From positions 310,001 through 374,000 of the forward strand of contig NZ_JAGSPJ010000002.1 in assembly GCF_018139545.1 (NCBI RefSeq): DNA of 64,000 bases, written 5' to 3'. Under the pieces are notes generated by a model that worked only from the letters and a program-made list of their open reading frames with translations, ran no database searches and had not been told where the DNA came from. The first letter of the stretch is position 1. The number at the start of each line of letters is the position of its first letter. The translations under genes were made by a program, and so were the position numbers. Of this stretch, positions 52,106 through 62,184 are shown piece by piece. The DNA comes from Affinundibacterium fentianense. GTDB taxonomy: Bacteria > Pseudomonadota > Gammaproteobacteria > Burkholderiales > Burkholderiaceae_D.

Positions 52106-53646
52106 TTTACTCTCCGCATCGCGCTATTGGTTGCCACGGTTGCCAAGGCCAACAATGCATGTTCTTCATCTGAAAATGGCCATTTCTTACCATTAATCTC
52201 TTGGTAGGCCTCGTGTCCTTTACCTGCAATCAAAATCACATCATTGATCTGTGCATGTTTAACTGCATACAATATCGCACTAGCGCGATCTTCTATCGTA
52301 TGCACTTCTCCATCCATACCTTGGACAATATCTTGAATAATTTTTGTCGGATCTTCTGTCCGCGGATTATCACTAGTAACAACAACGTGTTGCGCTGATT
52401 GTGCGATCTTTCCCATCTGTGGTCGCTTTCCAGGATCACGGTCACCACCGCAGCCAAACACACACCAGAGTTCACCTTGGCGTTCTGCACAAACTTCACT
52501 CAAGGTTTGTAAAGTTTTTTCTAATGCATCGGGGGTATGGGCGTAGTCAACAACAACCATCGCCTGACCAGGACCACCTAACAATTGCATCCGACCTGTC
52601 ACTGAAGTCAGCTTTTCAATGCTTGCAATCGATTTTTCCCACGCAATGCCGCTCATCAACAAGACGCCAAGCACACCAAGTAGATTACTGACGTTAAAAC
52701 GTCCTATTGTTTGGCTACGAACCATGCCACTTCCGAACGGTGACTCAACATAAAATTGCGTTCCACTATGTGTCGTTCTCAACTGACTTGCGCGCAAGCA
52801 GGCTTGGTGAATCTCACCGGGATAATCAATCGAATAAGCCAGTACTTTCAAATTCGGCTCAGACTTTGGTAAGTCTCGAATCAACTGTTGGCCGAATTCG
52901 TCATCTGCATTGATGACGGCAGCTTGTAGGCCCTCCCAGTGAAACAAGGCCTCTTTTGCAGCGGCATAAGCTTGCATGGTTTGGTGATAATCAAGATGAT
53001 CGCGAGTTAAATTCGTGTATAAAGCGACGTCAAAATGTAAGGCATTTAAACGACCTTGATGTATCCCAATTGAGGATGCCTCAATTGCAAAAGCTTTCGC
53101 ACCATTTTGCTTTAGCGACGCTAAACGACGTTGGAGTTGAATCGCATCCGGAGTCGTAAACCCAGTTTCCTCTAATCTTCCAAGTACTCCTTCGCGGTAA
53201 CTGCCGACACCCAATGTGCCGATAACAGCGCACGCTTCGCCTTGCATAGAAAGGGCACGGGCCAACCATTGTGAACAGGAGGTTTTACCATTTGTGCCTG
53301 TCACAGCAATACTGGTCATACCTTGGTCAGGTTCCCCATACCAAAGTTTAGCGATCAAACCAAGCCGTGCCAAAAGCCCGGACACTGCATAATGGGGAAC
53401 GCTGATTTCAATCGTCTCCTCAAAGTCAGTTTGTTCATAGACGATTGCTGCCGCGCCACGTTCAATTGCATTCTGTATGAATGCACGACCATCGCCTTTA
53501 GCGCCAGCAATTGGAAACGCAAAAAATACATCCCCCGATTGGATTTCTCGTGAATCCGAACTCAAATTTGGGCGCACCTTCGACGGTGGGAGATTCGCAT
53601 CCAACCACGCAAAAAGATCATTAATGACTGCGTCTCTTTTTTCCAT
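52102..53646 (-). CDS. murE: UDP-MurNAc-tripeptide synthetase MurE, meso-diaminopimelate type
   Basis: The start is the ATG at 53646, which overlaps the ftsI stop (TGATG). About 514 residues. ATP loop TGTNGKTSCSQ and amino acid specificity motif DNPRTEDP, where DNPR marks meso-diaminopimelate-specific enzymes and so a Gram-negative type stem peptide. Confidence 0.97.
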   Translation of the reverse strand: MEKRDAVINDLFAWLDANLPPSKVRPNLSSDSREIQSGDVFFAFPIAGAKGDGRAFIQNAIERGAAAIVYEQTDFEETIEISVPHYAVSGLLARLGLIAKLWYGEPDQGMTSIAVTGTNGKTSCSQWLARALSMQGEACAVIGTLGVGSYREGVLGRLEETGFTTPDAIQLQRRLASLKQNGAKAFAIEASSIGIHQGRLNALHFDVALYTNLTRDHLDYHQTMQAYAAAKEALFHWEGLQAAVINADDEFGQQLIRDLPKSEPNLKVLAYSIDYPGEIHQACLRASQLRTTHSGTQFYVESPFGSGMVRSQTIGRFNVSNLLGVLGVLLMSGIAWEKSIASIEKLTSVTGRMQLLGGPGQAMVVVDYAHTPDALEKTLQTLSEVCAERQGELWCVFGCGGDRDPGKRPQMGKIAQSAQHVVVTSDNPRTEDPTKIIQDIVQGMDGEVHTIEDRASAILYAVKHAQINDVILIAGKGHEAYQEINGKKWPFSDEEHALLALATVATNSAMRRVN

Positions 53647-55406
53647 CACAAACTCTCCTGTACGCTAGGTTCAGGAATAATATTCATCACTGAAGAATCC
53701 GGCACGACGTTCATCGAGCGCAAGACATTGGCAACGATTGCAGCAAACACGGGACCCGCAACGTCTCCCCCATAATAAACTCCACCACTCGGCTCATCGA
53801 TCATGACGGCAACAATAATGCGCGGCTTCGACGCTGGCGCGAACCCAACGAAATCGCCGACATATTTATTCACATATTTGCCGTGTTCAATTTTGTGCGC
53901 GGTACCAGTTTTGCCAGCGACACGATAGCCGGGGACACGTGCTTTTGTCGCCGTACCGCCCGGCTGCGTCACGCTTTCCAACATTTCGCGCATTTGCATC
54001 GCCGTTTTTTCAGAGATGACGCGTGTGCCGACTGGCATCTCTGCGGATTGCTGGAAAGTCAGGGGAATCATGTCGCCATTCCGAGCAAAAATCATATAAG
54101 CACGTGCGATCTGCAACAAAGAAACCGATAGACCGTGGCCATAACTCATCGTTGCTTGCTCAATCGGTTTCCAAGTTTTGTAGTTGCGCATACGGCCAGC
54201 GACAGCACCTGGGAAACCAATCTTCGGCTGCTGCCCAAAGCCTAAAGTCGCGAACATTTCCCACATTTCTTGTGCTGGGATTTGTAAAGCCATTTTAGCG
54301 GTACCAATATTTGACGATTTCTGAATGACGCCTGCCACCGTTAAAGTACCTTGACGATGTGCGTCATGAATTGTTGCAGATCCAATCGTCATGTGACCGG
54401 GCGCTGTTTCAATCACGGTTTCTGGCTTGACTCTACCTGTATCCAAGGCCAATGCCACGGCAAACGGCTTCATCGTTGAGCCAGGCTCAAAAGTATCCGT
54501 AATGACGCGATTCCGCAATTGCGCACCTGTCAACACTGAGCGATCGTTTGGGTTGTAGGTTGGCAAGTTTACCAAGGCTAATATTTCGCCTGTTTGCACG
54601 TTCAATACCACCGCACCACCCGCTTTCGCCTTGAATTTCTCAACGGCATCTTTGAGGTGTGTGTAAGCTATATATTGAATTTTACTGTCCACCGATAAGG
54701 TCAGATCTTTTCCGTCATGCGGTGGTCGTATGGATTCAATATCTTCGACCACGCGCCCCAAGCGATCTTTAATAACGCGTCGACTCCCAGTTTTTCCAGC
54801 AAGGTTTTTTTCAGATGCAAGCTCAATACCTTCTTGCCCTTTATCCTCAACATTGGTGAATCCAACAACGTGCGCCATCACCTCGCCTTCTGGGTAAAAG
54901 CGTTTGTATTCTTTCTCCGTTTTAATCCCTGGAATATCTAGTGCAAGAATTTTATCAACCAGTGCTTGCTCTGCCTGACGCTTTAAATAAACAAACTGGC
55001 GATCACTCACCAATTTTTTTCGCAGATCTATCTCGCTGATTTCCAACAATGCAGCGAGTTGCGCAATCTTCTCTTGCGGCGCTTCAAGCACACTTTCAGA
55101 GCTCGCCCAAATTGCTTTCACCGGCACTGAGGAGGCCAATACTTGTCCGTGTCTATCTGTAATTTTGCCGCGAGTCGCTGACAACTCTAAGGTACGAGCA
55201 TATCGACTCGCCCCTTGTTTTTGCAAAAATTCAGTGGTCATTCCTTGCAGCCACATTGCCCGAAACATTAAGCCAAAAAATGCACCAAACATCAAAAACA
55301 ATACCAGACGCGAACGCCAAATGGGCAGTTTCACTTCCAATACAGGACTAGAAGAGAAAGCAACGCCTTTACCAGCAGCTGTACGAGCATTCGATGGACG
55401 ACTCAT
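53646..55406 (-). CDS. ftsI: Division transpeptidase FtsI (PBP3)
   Basis: A 586-residue bitopic protein: N-terminal membrane segment at about 30-50, a pedestal domain and the transpeptidase domain with Ser in EPGSTMKPF, KSSN in QKSSNIGTAK and KTGT in AGKTGTAHK. It cross-links septal peptidoglycan with FtsW. Start overlaps the ftsL stop (ATGA). Confidence 0.98.
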   Translation of the reverse strand: MSRPSNARTAAGKGVAFSSSPVLEVKLPIWRSRLVLFLMFGAFFGLMFRAMWLQGMTTEFLQKQGASRYARTLELSATRGKITDRHGQVLASSVPVKAIWASSESVLEAPQEKIAQLAALLEISEIDLRKKLVSDRQFVYLKRQAEQALVDKILALDIPGIKTEKEYKRFYPEGEVMAHVVGFTNVEDKGQEGIELASEKNLAGKTGSRRVIKDRLGRVVEDIESIRPPHDGKDLTLSVDSKIQYIAYTHLKDAVEKFKAKAGGAVVLNVQTGEILALVNLPTYNPNDRSVLTGAQLRNRVITDTFEPGSTMKPFAVALALDTGRVKPETVIETAPGHMTIGSATIHDAHRQGTLTVAGVIQKSSNIGTAKMALQIPAQEMWEMFATLGFGQQPKIGFPGAVAGRMRNYKTWKPIEQATMSYGHGLSVSLLQIARAYMIFARNGDMIPLTFQQSAEMPVGTRVISEKTAMQMREMLESVTQPGGTATKARVPGYRVAGKTGTAHKIEHGKYVNKYVGDFVGFAPASKPRIIVAVMIDEPSGGVYYGGDVAGPVFAAIVANVLRSMNVVPDSSVMNIIPEPSVQESL

Positions 55407-55678
55407 TTTTTCTCCTCCGCAGATAAGTACTGGGTACGATCAGGAGTAACATGGGCCATCCCTAACTCTTTGCTTGCAACACTTTCGATACGTGAATGTT
55501 TTCCATAGGTGGATTGATCTAGCTTCAATTGCGCCCATTCAAGTTCATACTGTTGGCTTAGTGTCTGTGCACGCTCAATCTCAATGAACAAGCGCCGTGC
55601 TTGATATTGAGAATTGATGAGCGAAAGAGCACACACAACCAAAAGTGAGCCCAATACTAGATTGACACGGGTTCCCAT
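55403..55678 (-). CDS. ftsL: Cell division protein FtsL
   Basis: A 91-residue small bitopic protein with one membrane segment (LVLGSLLVVCALSLIN) followed by a leucine-zipper-like periplasmic coiled coil. Start set at the ATG at 55678 overlapping the rsmH stop (TGATG). It links FtsQ, FtsB and the FtsWI synthase. Confidence 0.94.
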   Translation of the reverse strand: MGTRVNLVLGSLLVVCALSLINSQYQARRLFIEIERAQTLSQQYELEWAQLKLDQSTYGKHSRIESVASKELGMAHVTPDRTQYLSAEEKK

Positions 55679-56634
55679 CAATCCGCTCCACTCAGGCGTT
55701 CTGCAACGCGCAAGATTGCAGAGCGAGCACGTGGATTACGCATAACTTCTTGCTCAGTCGGCTTAAGTCGTGAAATCAATTGCATCTCTGGCTTAGGCAG
55801 ATCAACTGTGCGGATTGGCAGACGACGATCCGGCTGCGGAACTTTCACTTTAGACGCAAAAAACTGCTTAACGATTCTATCTTCAAGCGAATGAAAACTG
55901 ATGATCGACATGCGTGCAGCAGGCGCCAAACTTGCATAAGCCGCGTTCAAACCGATCTCGAGGTCTTCAAGCTCCTTATTGATGAAAATCCGTATAGCTT
56001 GAAAGGTGCGAGTTGCCGGGTCTTTGCCCTTCTCGCGAGTTTTGACGGCGTGTGCAACGAGTTCGGCGAGTTGCCTAGTACTTGAAATGGACTCGCTCGT
56101 CCGGCGAGCAACAATCGCCTTTGCAATCTGAAAAGCAAACCGTTCTTCCCCATAATTTTCTATCACCTCTCTAATTTTTTGTTCGTCTTCATGCGCTAAC
56201 CACTCAGCCGCCGAAAGGCCTCGTGTGGTATCCATACGCATATCAAGTGGGCCATCATTCCTAAAACTAAAACCGCGCTCAGCATCGTCAACTTGAGGGG
56301 AAGAGATCCCCAAGTCCATCAGCACGCCATCAACTTTCGCGATGCCCAAATTCGACAATTGCCGATCCATTTCTGCAAAACTTTCATGCACAATCGTAAA
56401 TCGTGAATCCTGAATTTGGGCTGCATTTGCAATCGCATAAGGATCTTTATCAAAAGCGATCAGACGACCACTTGGCCCAAGTAAGCTAAGAATCTTTCGA
56501 CTATGGCCACCTCGTCCAAATGTGCCATCGACAAATACACCGTTCACACGGTCGCCTTGAATCGCGAGCGCTTCAATGGCCTCATCTAGCAACACCGTTT
56601 GGTGACTCAGCTCTTCCGGATTAATAGCAGTCAT
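55678..56634 (-). CDS. rsmH: 16S rRNA C1402 N4-methyltransferase RsmH
   Basis: A 318-residue SAM-dependent methyltransferase with the motif [15 protein letters not shown], and [20 protein letters not shown] and [18 protein letters not shown] typical of RsmH/MraW. It methylates C1402 of 16S rRNA. It lies 9 bp after mraZ. Confidence 0.97.
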   Translation of the reverse strand: MTAINPEELSHQTVLLDEAIEALAIQGDRVNGVFVDGTFGRGGHSRKILSLLGPSGRLIAFDKDPYAIANAAQIQDSRFTIVHESFAEMDRQLSNLGIAKVDGVLMDLGISSPQVDDAERGFSFRNDGPLDMRMDTTRGLSAAEWLAHEDEQKIREVIENYGEERFAFQIAKAIVARRTSESISSTRQLAELVAHAVKTREKGKDPATRTFQAIRIFINKELEDLEIGLNAAYASLAPAARMSIISFHSLEDRIVKQFFASKVKVPQPDRRLPIRTVDLPKPEMQLISRLKPTEQEVMRNPRARSAILRVAERLSGAD

Positions 56635-56643
56635 GACGCGCGA

Positions 56644-57072
56644 TCAAAAGGAAAAATTACTCAGCGCTTCAGGCATACCACCTGCAAGTGCCTCAGCTTC
56701 GTTTTCAGCGAGACGAGCCGCATCCCATATTTCAAAATGGGATCCCATACCAAGCAACATGACGTCTTTTTCTAAGCCAACAATATTGCGTAACTCTGGG
56801 GCTACTAAAATTCGACCGTTCCCATCCATTTCCACATCACAAGCGTTGCCAAGAAAAATCCTTTGCCAAGCTCGCGCTGCCATTGGCCATGCGGCGATTT
56901 GTTCTCGGTGTGCTTCCCAAGTTGGACGAGGGAACAGCAGCAAACAGCCATGAGGATGCCGTGTCAACGTCACACGCCCATCGCACTGCACGCTAAGGGC
57001 GTCACGATGCTTCGCAGGAATCGACATCCTGCCTTTCGCATCGAGATTCAGTGCTGAAGCGCCTTGGAACAC
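56644..57072 (-). CDS. mraZ: Transcriptional regulator MraZ
   Basis: A 142-residue protein made of two AbrB-like MraZ repeats ([17 protein letters not shown], then [18 protein letters not shown]). MraZ binds direct repeats in front of its own gene and controls the dcw cluster; four such repeats lie at 57126-57165. Confidence 0.97.
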   Translation of the reverse strand: MFQGASALNLDAKGRMSIPAKHRDALSVQCDGRVTLTRHPHGCLLLFPRPTWEAHREQIAAWPMAARAWQRIFLGNACDVEMDGNGRILVAPELRNIVGLEKDVMLLGMGSHFEIWDAARLAENEAEALAGGMPEALSNFSF

Positions 57073-57125
57073 GGGAATATCCTATTGTTGTTCATCATCA
57101 GAAGAATTCGGTGACAAAGTCTCAA

Positions 57126-57165
57126 ATCAAACCACAAAAGAACACTTTTTCACACATTTTCCCAC
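57126..57165 (-). promoter_or_regulatory. MraZ-box array, four 10 bp direct repeats
   Basis: On the minus strand GTGGGAAAAT, GTGTGAAAAA, GTGTTCTTTT and GTGGTTTGAT follow one another with an exact 10 bp period, ending 54 bp before mraZ. MraZ is known to bind TGGGN-type repeats spaced by 5 bp (10 bp period). One repeat matches well, the others partially. Confidence 0.75.
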
Positions 57166-57459
57166 TTTAGTGGATGACTCGAACGGGGTCAAGCGAATTC
57201 ACACACGAAAATGTGAAATAAATGAATAAAGTCAATGACTTAGCGCCGACACTTAAATCTAGACAAAAGGGAATATCTCAATAAATTAGAGACTTACGAA
57301 AGATACTGAAAGTAGCACCTTACAAATAATCATGTGTTTTCATGATTTAAGATGCCAGATGGCGCGGAATAAAAAAAGCCACATGACTTAACTGACGTTG
57401 CAGGGCGCATCGACAGTCGACTAGGAATCAAAATCTGGGCAGTTGTCCGCCCAAACCGA
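57166..57459. other. Spacer upstream of mraZ and downstream of the GGDEF-EAL gene
   Basis: About 290 bp, with the promoter of the dcw cluster expected near the MraZ boxes. No clear terminator for the GGDEF-EAL gene was found; a T run at 57367-57374 on the minus strand has only an imperfect stem. Confidence 0.45.
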
Positions 57460-60400
57460 TTAGAGAAGTTGAAAAAATTCCTGCTGAGGTATCGCCTTCG
57501 AGTAATAAAACCCTTGGTACTCATCACAACCAGCTGTGACGAGAGTTTGCAGTTGTACAGCATTCTCAACGCCCTCGGCAACCACTTTCAAACCAAGCGT
57601 TTTTGCCATCGCTACAATCGCTTTGACAATGGCGGTATCGTTAGGATCAGCGGGAATATCCATAATAAATGATCGATCAATCTTCAAATTATCAACGGGG
57701 AAACGTTTTAAATAGGCTAATGAAGAATAACCGGTCCCAAAATCATCGATCGAGAGCGTAAAGCCAGCAGCTTTCAAATCATCCATATGCGCGATCGCCC
57801 GTTCATGATTCTGCATCACCATACTTTCAGTGATTTCAAATTCAATGGCACTGCTAGGTATCTCCCAAAAATTAATGACATTACTTAATTCGCGAAGCAA
57901 TCCATCATCACTAAACTGGGCGCCTGATAAATTGATCGCAATGCGGCCAAACTCCTTCCCTGCCGAACGAAAATTCGCAACATCACGGCATACCATGTCC
58001 AAAATCTGCATTCCCAATCGGCCGATCAAACCAGACTCTTCTGCTAGCCCGATAAACTCAGAAGGAAAAACCAAGCCACTATCAGGTCGATTCCAACGCA
58101 CAAGCGCCTCTGCACCGACTACTTTCCCCGTCACAACACTCACTTTGGGCTGGTAATAGACCACGAATTCTCGGTTTTCTAAGGCTTTTCGCAATTGCGC
58201 CTCATAGGCTAGTCGTTCGACCGTATGCACGTTCATGTTCGGGTCGTAAAACTGATAGTTATTCTTGCCATTATGCTTCGCTCGATACATGGCAATTTCT
58301 GAATTTTTCATCAACACCTGCGCATCACGTCCATCATCCGGATACATCGCAATTCCTATACTTGCACTGATTTGCAATTCTTGTCCTTGCACCATGAACG
58401 GGGTCGAAGCCGAATGCAATAAGCGATCTGCAATATCGGTCAATTCACGCGGTGATTTATCTCTATCCAAAAACAACATAAACTCATCGCCACCGACTCG
58501 AGCAAGCGTATCCGACTCAGAGATGGATGCTCTTAAACGTGCAGATATTTCACGCAAGACTTGATCACCAGCTTCGTGGTCGAAACTATCGTTGATTGCC
58601 TTAAATCGATCGAGATCCAGCATAAATACCGCCAAGGTACCTTTGCTTGCTTGCGCGTACATCAAGGATTTTGCTAAATATTGACTGAATAGAAACCGGT
58701 TTGGCAGCTTAGTCACTTCGTCATAATGTGCGAGTCGGATCGCTTTTTCTTCAGCGCGCTTTCCTTCAATCGCAATACTTGAAACATCCGTGGCAATACT
58801 AATTAAGCTCAAATCTTCGTTACTCAAAGCGGCTGAGGATTCTGTGAACAAAGTAAAAGTGCCGAGTATCAGTCCCGTTTTACCCATAATCGGCCAAGAT
58901 CCCACTGCCGCGTAATTCGCCAACAATTTTCGTTGTGCGATGAACTCCATCGCTGGCGACTTCGGAATTTCTTGTGTCCAGACTGGTACCACTTCTAAAA
59001 CGGCTTCACTCCACACTCCATTGCCGTGACAAACTGGCGCGTCAGTCAGTTGACGACGCAAAATTTCCGGAAAATGATGTCCTATCGTTTGCGTAAAAAG
59101 TCGCTGATCAAGTGAGAGGAGCTGCACGCCGCAATGCCAATGCGGATTATTCTTTTCAACAAAATGACACGTATCAATCAAAATCGACTCGAGGCTTTCA
59201 CTACTTCCAATCAACTGTAACAATTGATTCTGGCCCTGCAGTAACTTTTCTGCGTGTTTGCGCTGCGAGATATCACGCATAACGCAAAAAATAATCGGTT
59301 CTGATGAAATTTTAATGCGACTCAACGTCACTTCACTAAACCAGTCTTTACCACGACGGTGCGCGATCCATTCAAACTTCTGCACTTTTCCTTTGAAGGC
59401 CAAATCGACAAATTTCTTAATCGATTCTGCTTTTTTTGCTGCAACAGTCGGTTGCGTATAACGCCAATCCGCTGAAAATTCTCCAATATCGAGACTGTAT
59501 AGATCCGCTTTACTGTCGACAGCTAACATCTCCAAAGCATTTTGATTGCCATCGACAAAATGGTAAGACCGATCAATCAGTAAGATACCGTCCTGTGCAT
59601 CTTGAAAAAGCAAACGATAACGACGTTCGCTATCACTCAACTTCTCCCGCGACTGCTTTAGATGTTTCACTTTCTTAAACAACAAGGCAGCAAGTAAAAG
59701 ACTCACCAAAATCGCTAAACCAGCAAACAACAAGCTCTGTTGCATGCGCTTATGCCATTCCAACAAAATCATATCGAGATCACGGCCTATCACCACAACC
59801 AGCGGGAAATCCTTCATTTTTAAATAGGCGTAACTCGTCAATCGATCGGCACCGATCAAGGTACTTTCGTACCGACCATTCTCCGCAAAACTATTCTTAA
59901 GATTAAGCGCAACGTCCGCATCGACTTCAGGTTTAAAAGATGAATGCTGACTCATCGCTTGTACAATGACTTGAGCGTCTTTGTCATATAGGGAAATTTT
60001 TGCTCCAGCATCCTTTGCAACACGCTCATAAAACTCTTGGAAATAACTAAGATTAATTTCCGCCTGCACTTGTCCAATAGATTGACCACTCGAATCAAAT
60101 ACATTCCGCGCAAGCGGTAGAATCGCTTGCTGCGATTTTTTAGGCAAATACGGTGAGCCCAGCCTGACCGTTTTTTGATAAGCGTTAACAGATTGATTTA
60201 AATAGCTGATGTGGTCGTTTTTAGAAAGATCGACCTGCTCAATTGGAAAGCGCAGCGACGAAGCCCATAGCATTCCACGGCGGTCTACCAGCGCTAGGGC
60301 GGAAATAAACTGTGAATCACGACGCTGATTGCTCAGGATGGTGCGTACACTCGCTTCATCCTTCAGATTCGCGTCATTTTTTGTTTGTAATTCTTCTGCC

Positions 60401-60630
60401 ACAGCAACAGTCGCCCTCGCCGCGTCGTGCAAAATTCGATTGGCATGCTCCTCAAGAATTCTTAAATTCAGCAGACTATTTTTATTCGCTGTGGCAAGCG
60501 TCAATGCTTTATCTTGCGCAATTGACCACCAAGTTTGACCGAGAATCGCAATAATCAACAGTAACACGCAACTGGTCAGGAGCCAGACAGGGACTTCCCA
60601 CACCTCGTTTTTTTTTGTTCGACTCCCCAT
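57460..60630 (-). CDS. Membrane-bound sensor diguanylate cyclase/phosphodiesterase
   Basis: Start set at the ATG at 60630 (GAGGG upstream), giving about 1056 residues. Order: membrane segment at about 16-38, a periplasmic dCache-like sensor to about 290, a second membrane segment near 300-320, PAS (about 335-450, YRLLFQDAQDGILLIDRSYHF), GAF-like (about 470-620), GGDEF (about 640-800) and EAL (about 820-1056). The active-site motifs are intact: LARVGGDEFML, and GAEALVRWNRP with DDFGTGYSSLAYL. It could make and break cyclic-di-GMP in response to an extracytoplasmic ligand. The ligand is unknown. Confidence 0.95.
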   Translation of the reverse strand: MGSRTKKNEVWEVPVWLLTSCVLLLIIAILGQTWWSIAQDKALTLATANKNSLLNLRILEEHANRILHDAARATVAVAEELQTKNDANLKDEASVRTILSNQRRDSQFISALALVDRRGMLWASSLRFPIEQVDLSKNDHISYLNQSVNAYQKTVRLGSPYLPKKSQQAILPLARNVFDSSGQSIGQVQAEINLSYFQEFYERVAKDAGAKISLYDKDAQVIVQAMSQHSSFKPEVDADVALNLKNSFAENGRYESTLIGADRLTSYAYLKMKDFPLVVVIGRDLDMILLEWHKRMQQSLLFAGLAILVSLLLAALLFKKVKHLKQSREKLSDSERRYRLLFQDAQDGILLIDRSYHFVDGNQNALEMLAVDSKADLYSLDIGEFSADWRYTQPTVAAKKAESIKKFVDLAFKGKVQKFEWIAHRRGKDWFSEVTLSRIKISSEPIIFCVMRDISQRKHAEKLLQGQNQLLQLIGSSESLESILIDTCHFVEKNNPHWHCGVQLLSLDQRLFTQTIGHHFPEILRRQLTDAPVCHGNGVWSEAVLEVVPVWTQEIPKSPAMEFIAQRKLLANYAAVGSWPIMGKTGLILGTFTLFTESSAALSNEDLSLISIATDVSSIAIEGKRAEEKAIRLAHYDEVTKLPNRFLFSQYLAKSLMYAQASKGTLAVFMLDLDRFKAINDSFDHEAGDQVLREISARLRASISESDTLARVGGDEFMLFLDRDKSPRELTDIADRLLHSASTPFMVQGQELQISASIGIAMYPDDGRDAQVLMKNSEIAMYRAKHNGKNNYQFYDPNMNVHTVERLAYEAQLRKALENREFVVYYQPKVSVVTGKVVGAEALVRWNRPDSGLVFPSEFIGLAEESGLIGRLGMQILDMVCRDVANFRSAGKEFGRIAINLSGAQFSDDGLLRELSNVINFWEIPSSAIEFEITESMVMQNHERAIAHMDDLKAAGFTLSIDDFGTGYSSLAYLKRFPVDNLKIDRSFIMDIPADPNDTAIVKAIVAMAKTLGLKVVAEGVENAVQLQTLVTAGCDEYQGFYYSKAIPQQEFFQLL

Positions 60631-60936
60631 CCAATCCCTCTCATTCAGCAAAATTAATGCAGATCTCCGCATTTTGTGCGAATACCGCGAGCCTACTGTA
60701 TTGCCTGCTTACTCTGTGTATATGAGTGTAACACCGTGCCTATGATACAACACAATAGCCCCTAGTTAAATCGACACTTTGCCACTAAGAATGCGCTTAA
60801 ACTGAGAATCATTGCGGGACTCGGAATGCGTACTAAAGATAACGAAACACATGCATTCGGTGAAGAAAATCAGGAACGCGAGCGCGAGCGTGATAGGGAA
60901 TGAAATGAATTGGGGGATGTTTACGAAATTAAAAAT
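60631..60936. other. Spacer between the GGDEF-EAL gene and rnpB
   Basis: About 300 bp holding the GGDEF-EAL promoter and the 3' flank of rnpB. No gene and no clear terminator were recognised. Confidence 0.45.
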
Positions 60937-61316
60937 ATGAAGCAGGCCGGTAGGCCGGATTCTGTTACGGTGTTTTGCATCGCTACAAAACACTATGACA
61001 ATCATTCCTCTAGGCGACGAATTACTCCGTCGCTCAAGCTTTCTACCCGCACGCTCAGCGAGCCACCTCAACGCGTGCCTATTTGAAATTGCTCCGAGTG
61101 GAGGTTACCGCGTTTCACCCTTTGTGGTTTAGTATCCGCTTACGCTTCGCTACTCCCCAAAGACTCGTCTCTGTGGCCCTATTCCTCGCCTTATACCTCA
61201 GCTTGCGCTTTGGCTTTCAACGTCCGGCCGTTAGCCGTCACCCTGCTCTATGGAGTCCGGACCTTCCTCCCGTTAGCATGTTGCCATGCCAACCAGCGAT
61301 TGTCTGGCCTGCTTCA
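60937..61316 (-). ncRNA. rnpB: RNase P RNA, bacterial class A
   Basis: Ribozyme component of RNase P, which trims tRNA 5' ends. On the minus strand the 5' end GAAGCAGGCCAGACAATCG and the 3' part CCGGCCTACCGGCCTGCTTC pair to form helix P1. Conserved blocks are present: AGGAAGGTCCGGACTCC (P3-J3/4 region), GGGTGACGGCTAACGGCC, GGGTGAAACGCGGTAACC, and AGAGGAATGATTG and ACAGAATCCGGCCTA near the 3' end. Length of about 380 nt is normal. Ends are approximate. Confidence 0.95.
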
Positions 61317-61403
61317 AGACGTATTGTAACAGACCTATGGTCTTTCCCAAAAACATAGGAACGCGAACAATCCCACATTTCAATATTTTTGGGATCGGGG
61401 CCT

Positions 61404-62009
61404 CTATTTTTCTTTTGAGTTCAACATTTTTTGCTTCAGAGCTTCGTCAGCAGGTTGCTTACCGATCCAAATTCTCAGAACCGCATTGTAAAAAGTGGCA
61501 TCATTAATTGTTTCGCCAATTTTCGTTCCATTAAATTGACAAACAATCCCAGTGCCTGGAATCCAATCAAAAGTCAGAACATCGCCTTTTTTCAAAACGG
61601 GAACCAAGGAAAACATCTGTCCAAACGTTATCATGGGCTTGATTAATTTCGCCCGCTCATCAAGCTCAAGGTTATTGCGTAAGCCGTCCATAAAACGCTG
61701 CCCGAGATCATCGTTACTTAAATCTCGCATCATCACCAAAGTCACTCGTTTTGCACCTGGCAATGCCAATACATCGGCCGGCGTACTTTTCAATTCAGGT
61801 AAATACAATGCTGCAACATACACTTTGAAGAAAACTTTGTAGCGAACACCGGCTCCATTGAGCTTCAAACTTTGCGTCCCAACTTGCACAGTCTCGTCTA
61901 ATTTCACTCCTGAGACCGTGACGTTATCAGCATTCGCTCCGAAACTAGTCACCGACAGCACCGCGAACGCTGCTGCACAGCAGCGAATAATGTTTAATAA
62001 GAATTTCAT
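61404..62009 (-). CDS. Chalcone isomerase-like exported protein
   Basis: A 201-residue protein with a signal peptide ending GANADN (about residue 28) and the bacterial chalcone-isomerase-like domain: VQVGTQSLKLNGAGVRYKVF, VYVAALYLPE, FMDGLRNN and GDVLTFDWIPGTG. Such proteins keep the fold without the plant enzyme's active site; a periplasmic ligand-binding role is supposed for the family. It sits alone between rnpB and the ATP-grasp gene with about 175 bp before it. Confidence 0.9.
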   Translation of the reverse strand: MKFLLNIIRCCAAAFAVLSVTSFGANADNVTVSGVKLDETVQVGTQSLKLNGAGVRYKVFFKVYVAALYLPELKSTPADVLALPGAKRVTLVMMRDLSNDDLGQRFMDGLRNNLELDERAKLIKPMITFGQMFSLVPVLKKGDVLTFDWIPGTGIVCQFNGTKIGETINDATFYNAVLRIWIGKQPADEALKQKMLNSKEK

Positions 62010-62184
62010 ATTGTCTCCTAAGCTACTACATTTATCATTTCAAATGAATAATCGAACGCTCGTACTATTCTTTCACGCTTAAAGATAGAGAGAATTCGGG
62101 TTTCATGCAAGCAATTCAGTAGAGAATACGCGAATAAATCTTTAACCTTGAGACACCGTGAGCATATTCATCATAAACCTCTAT

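Noticed and set aside
60766-61358. Short frames on both strands between 60766 and 61358
   Set aside because: They lie within the RNase P RNA gene or its flank; the conserved RNA blocks explain the sequence.
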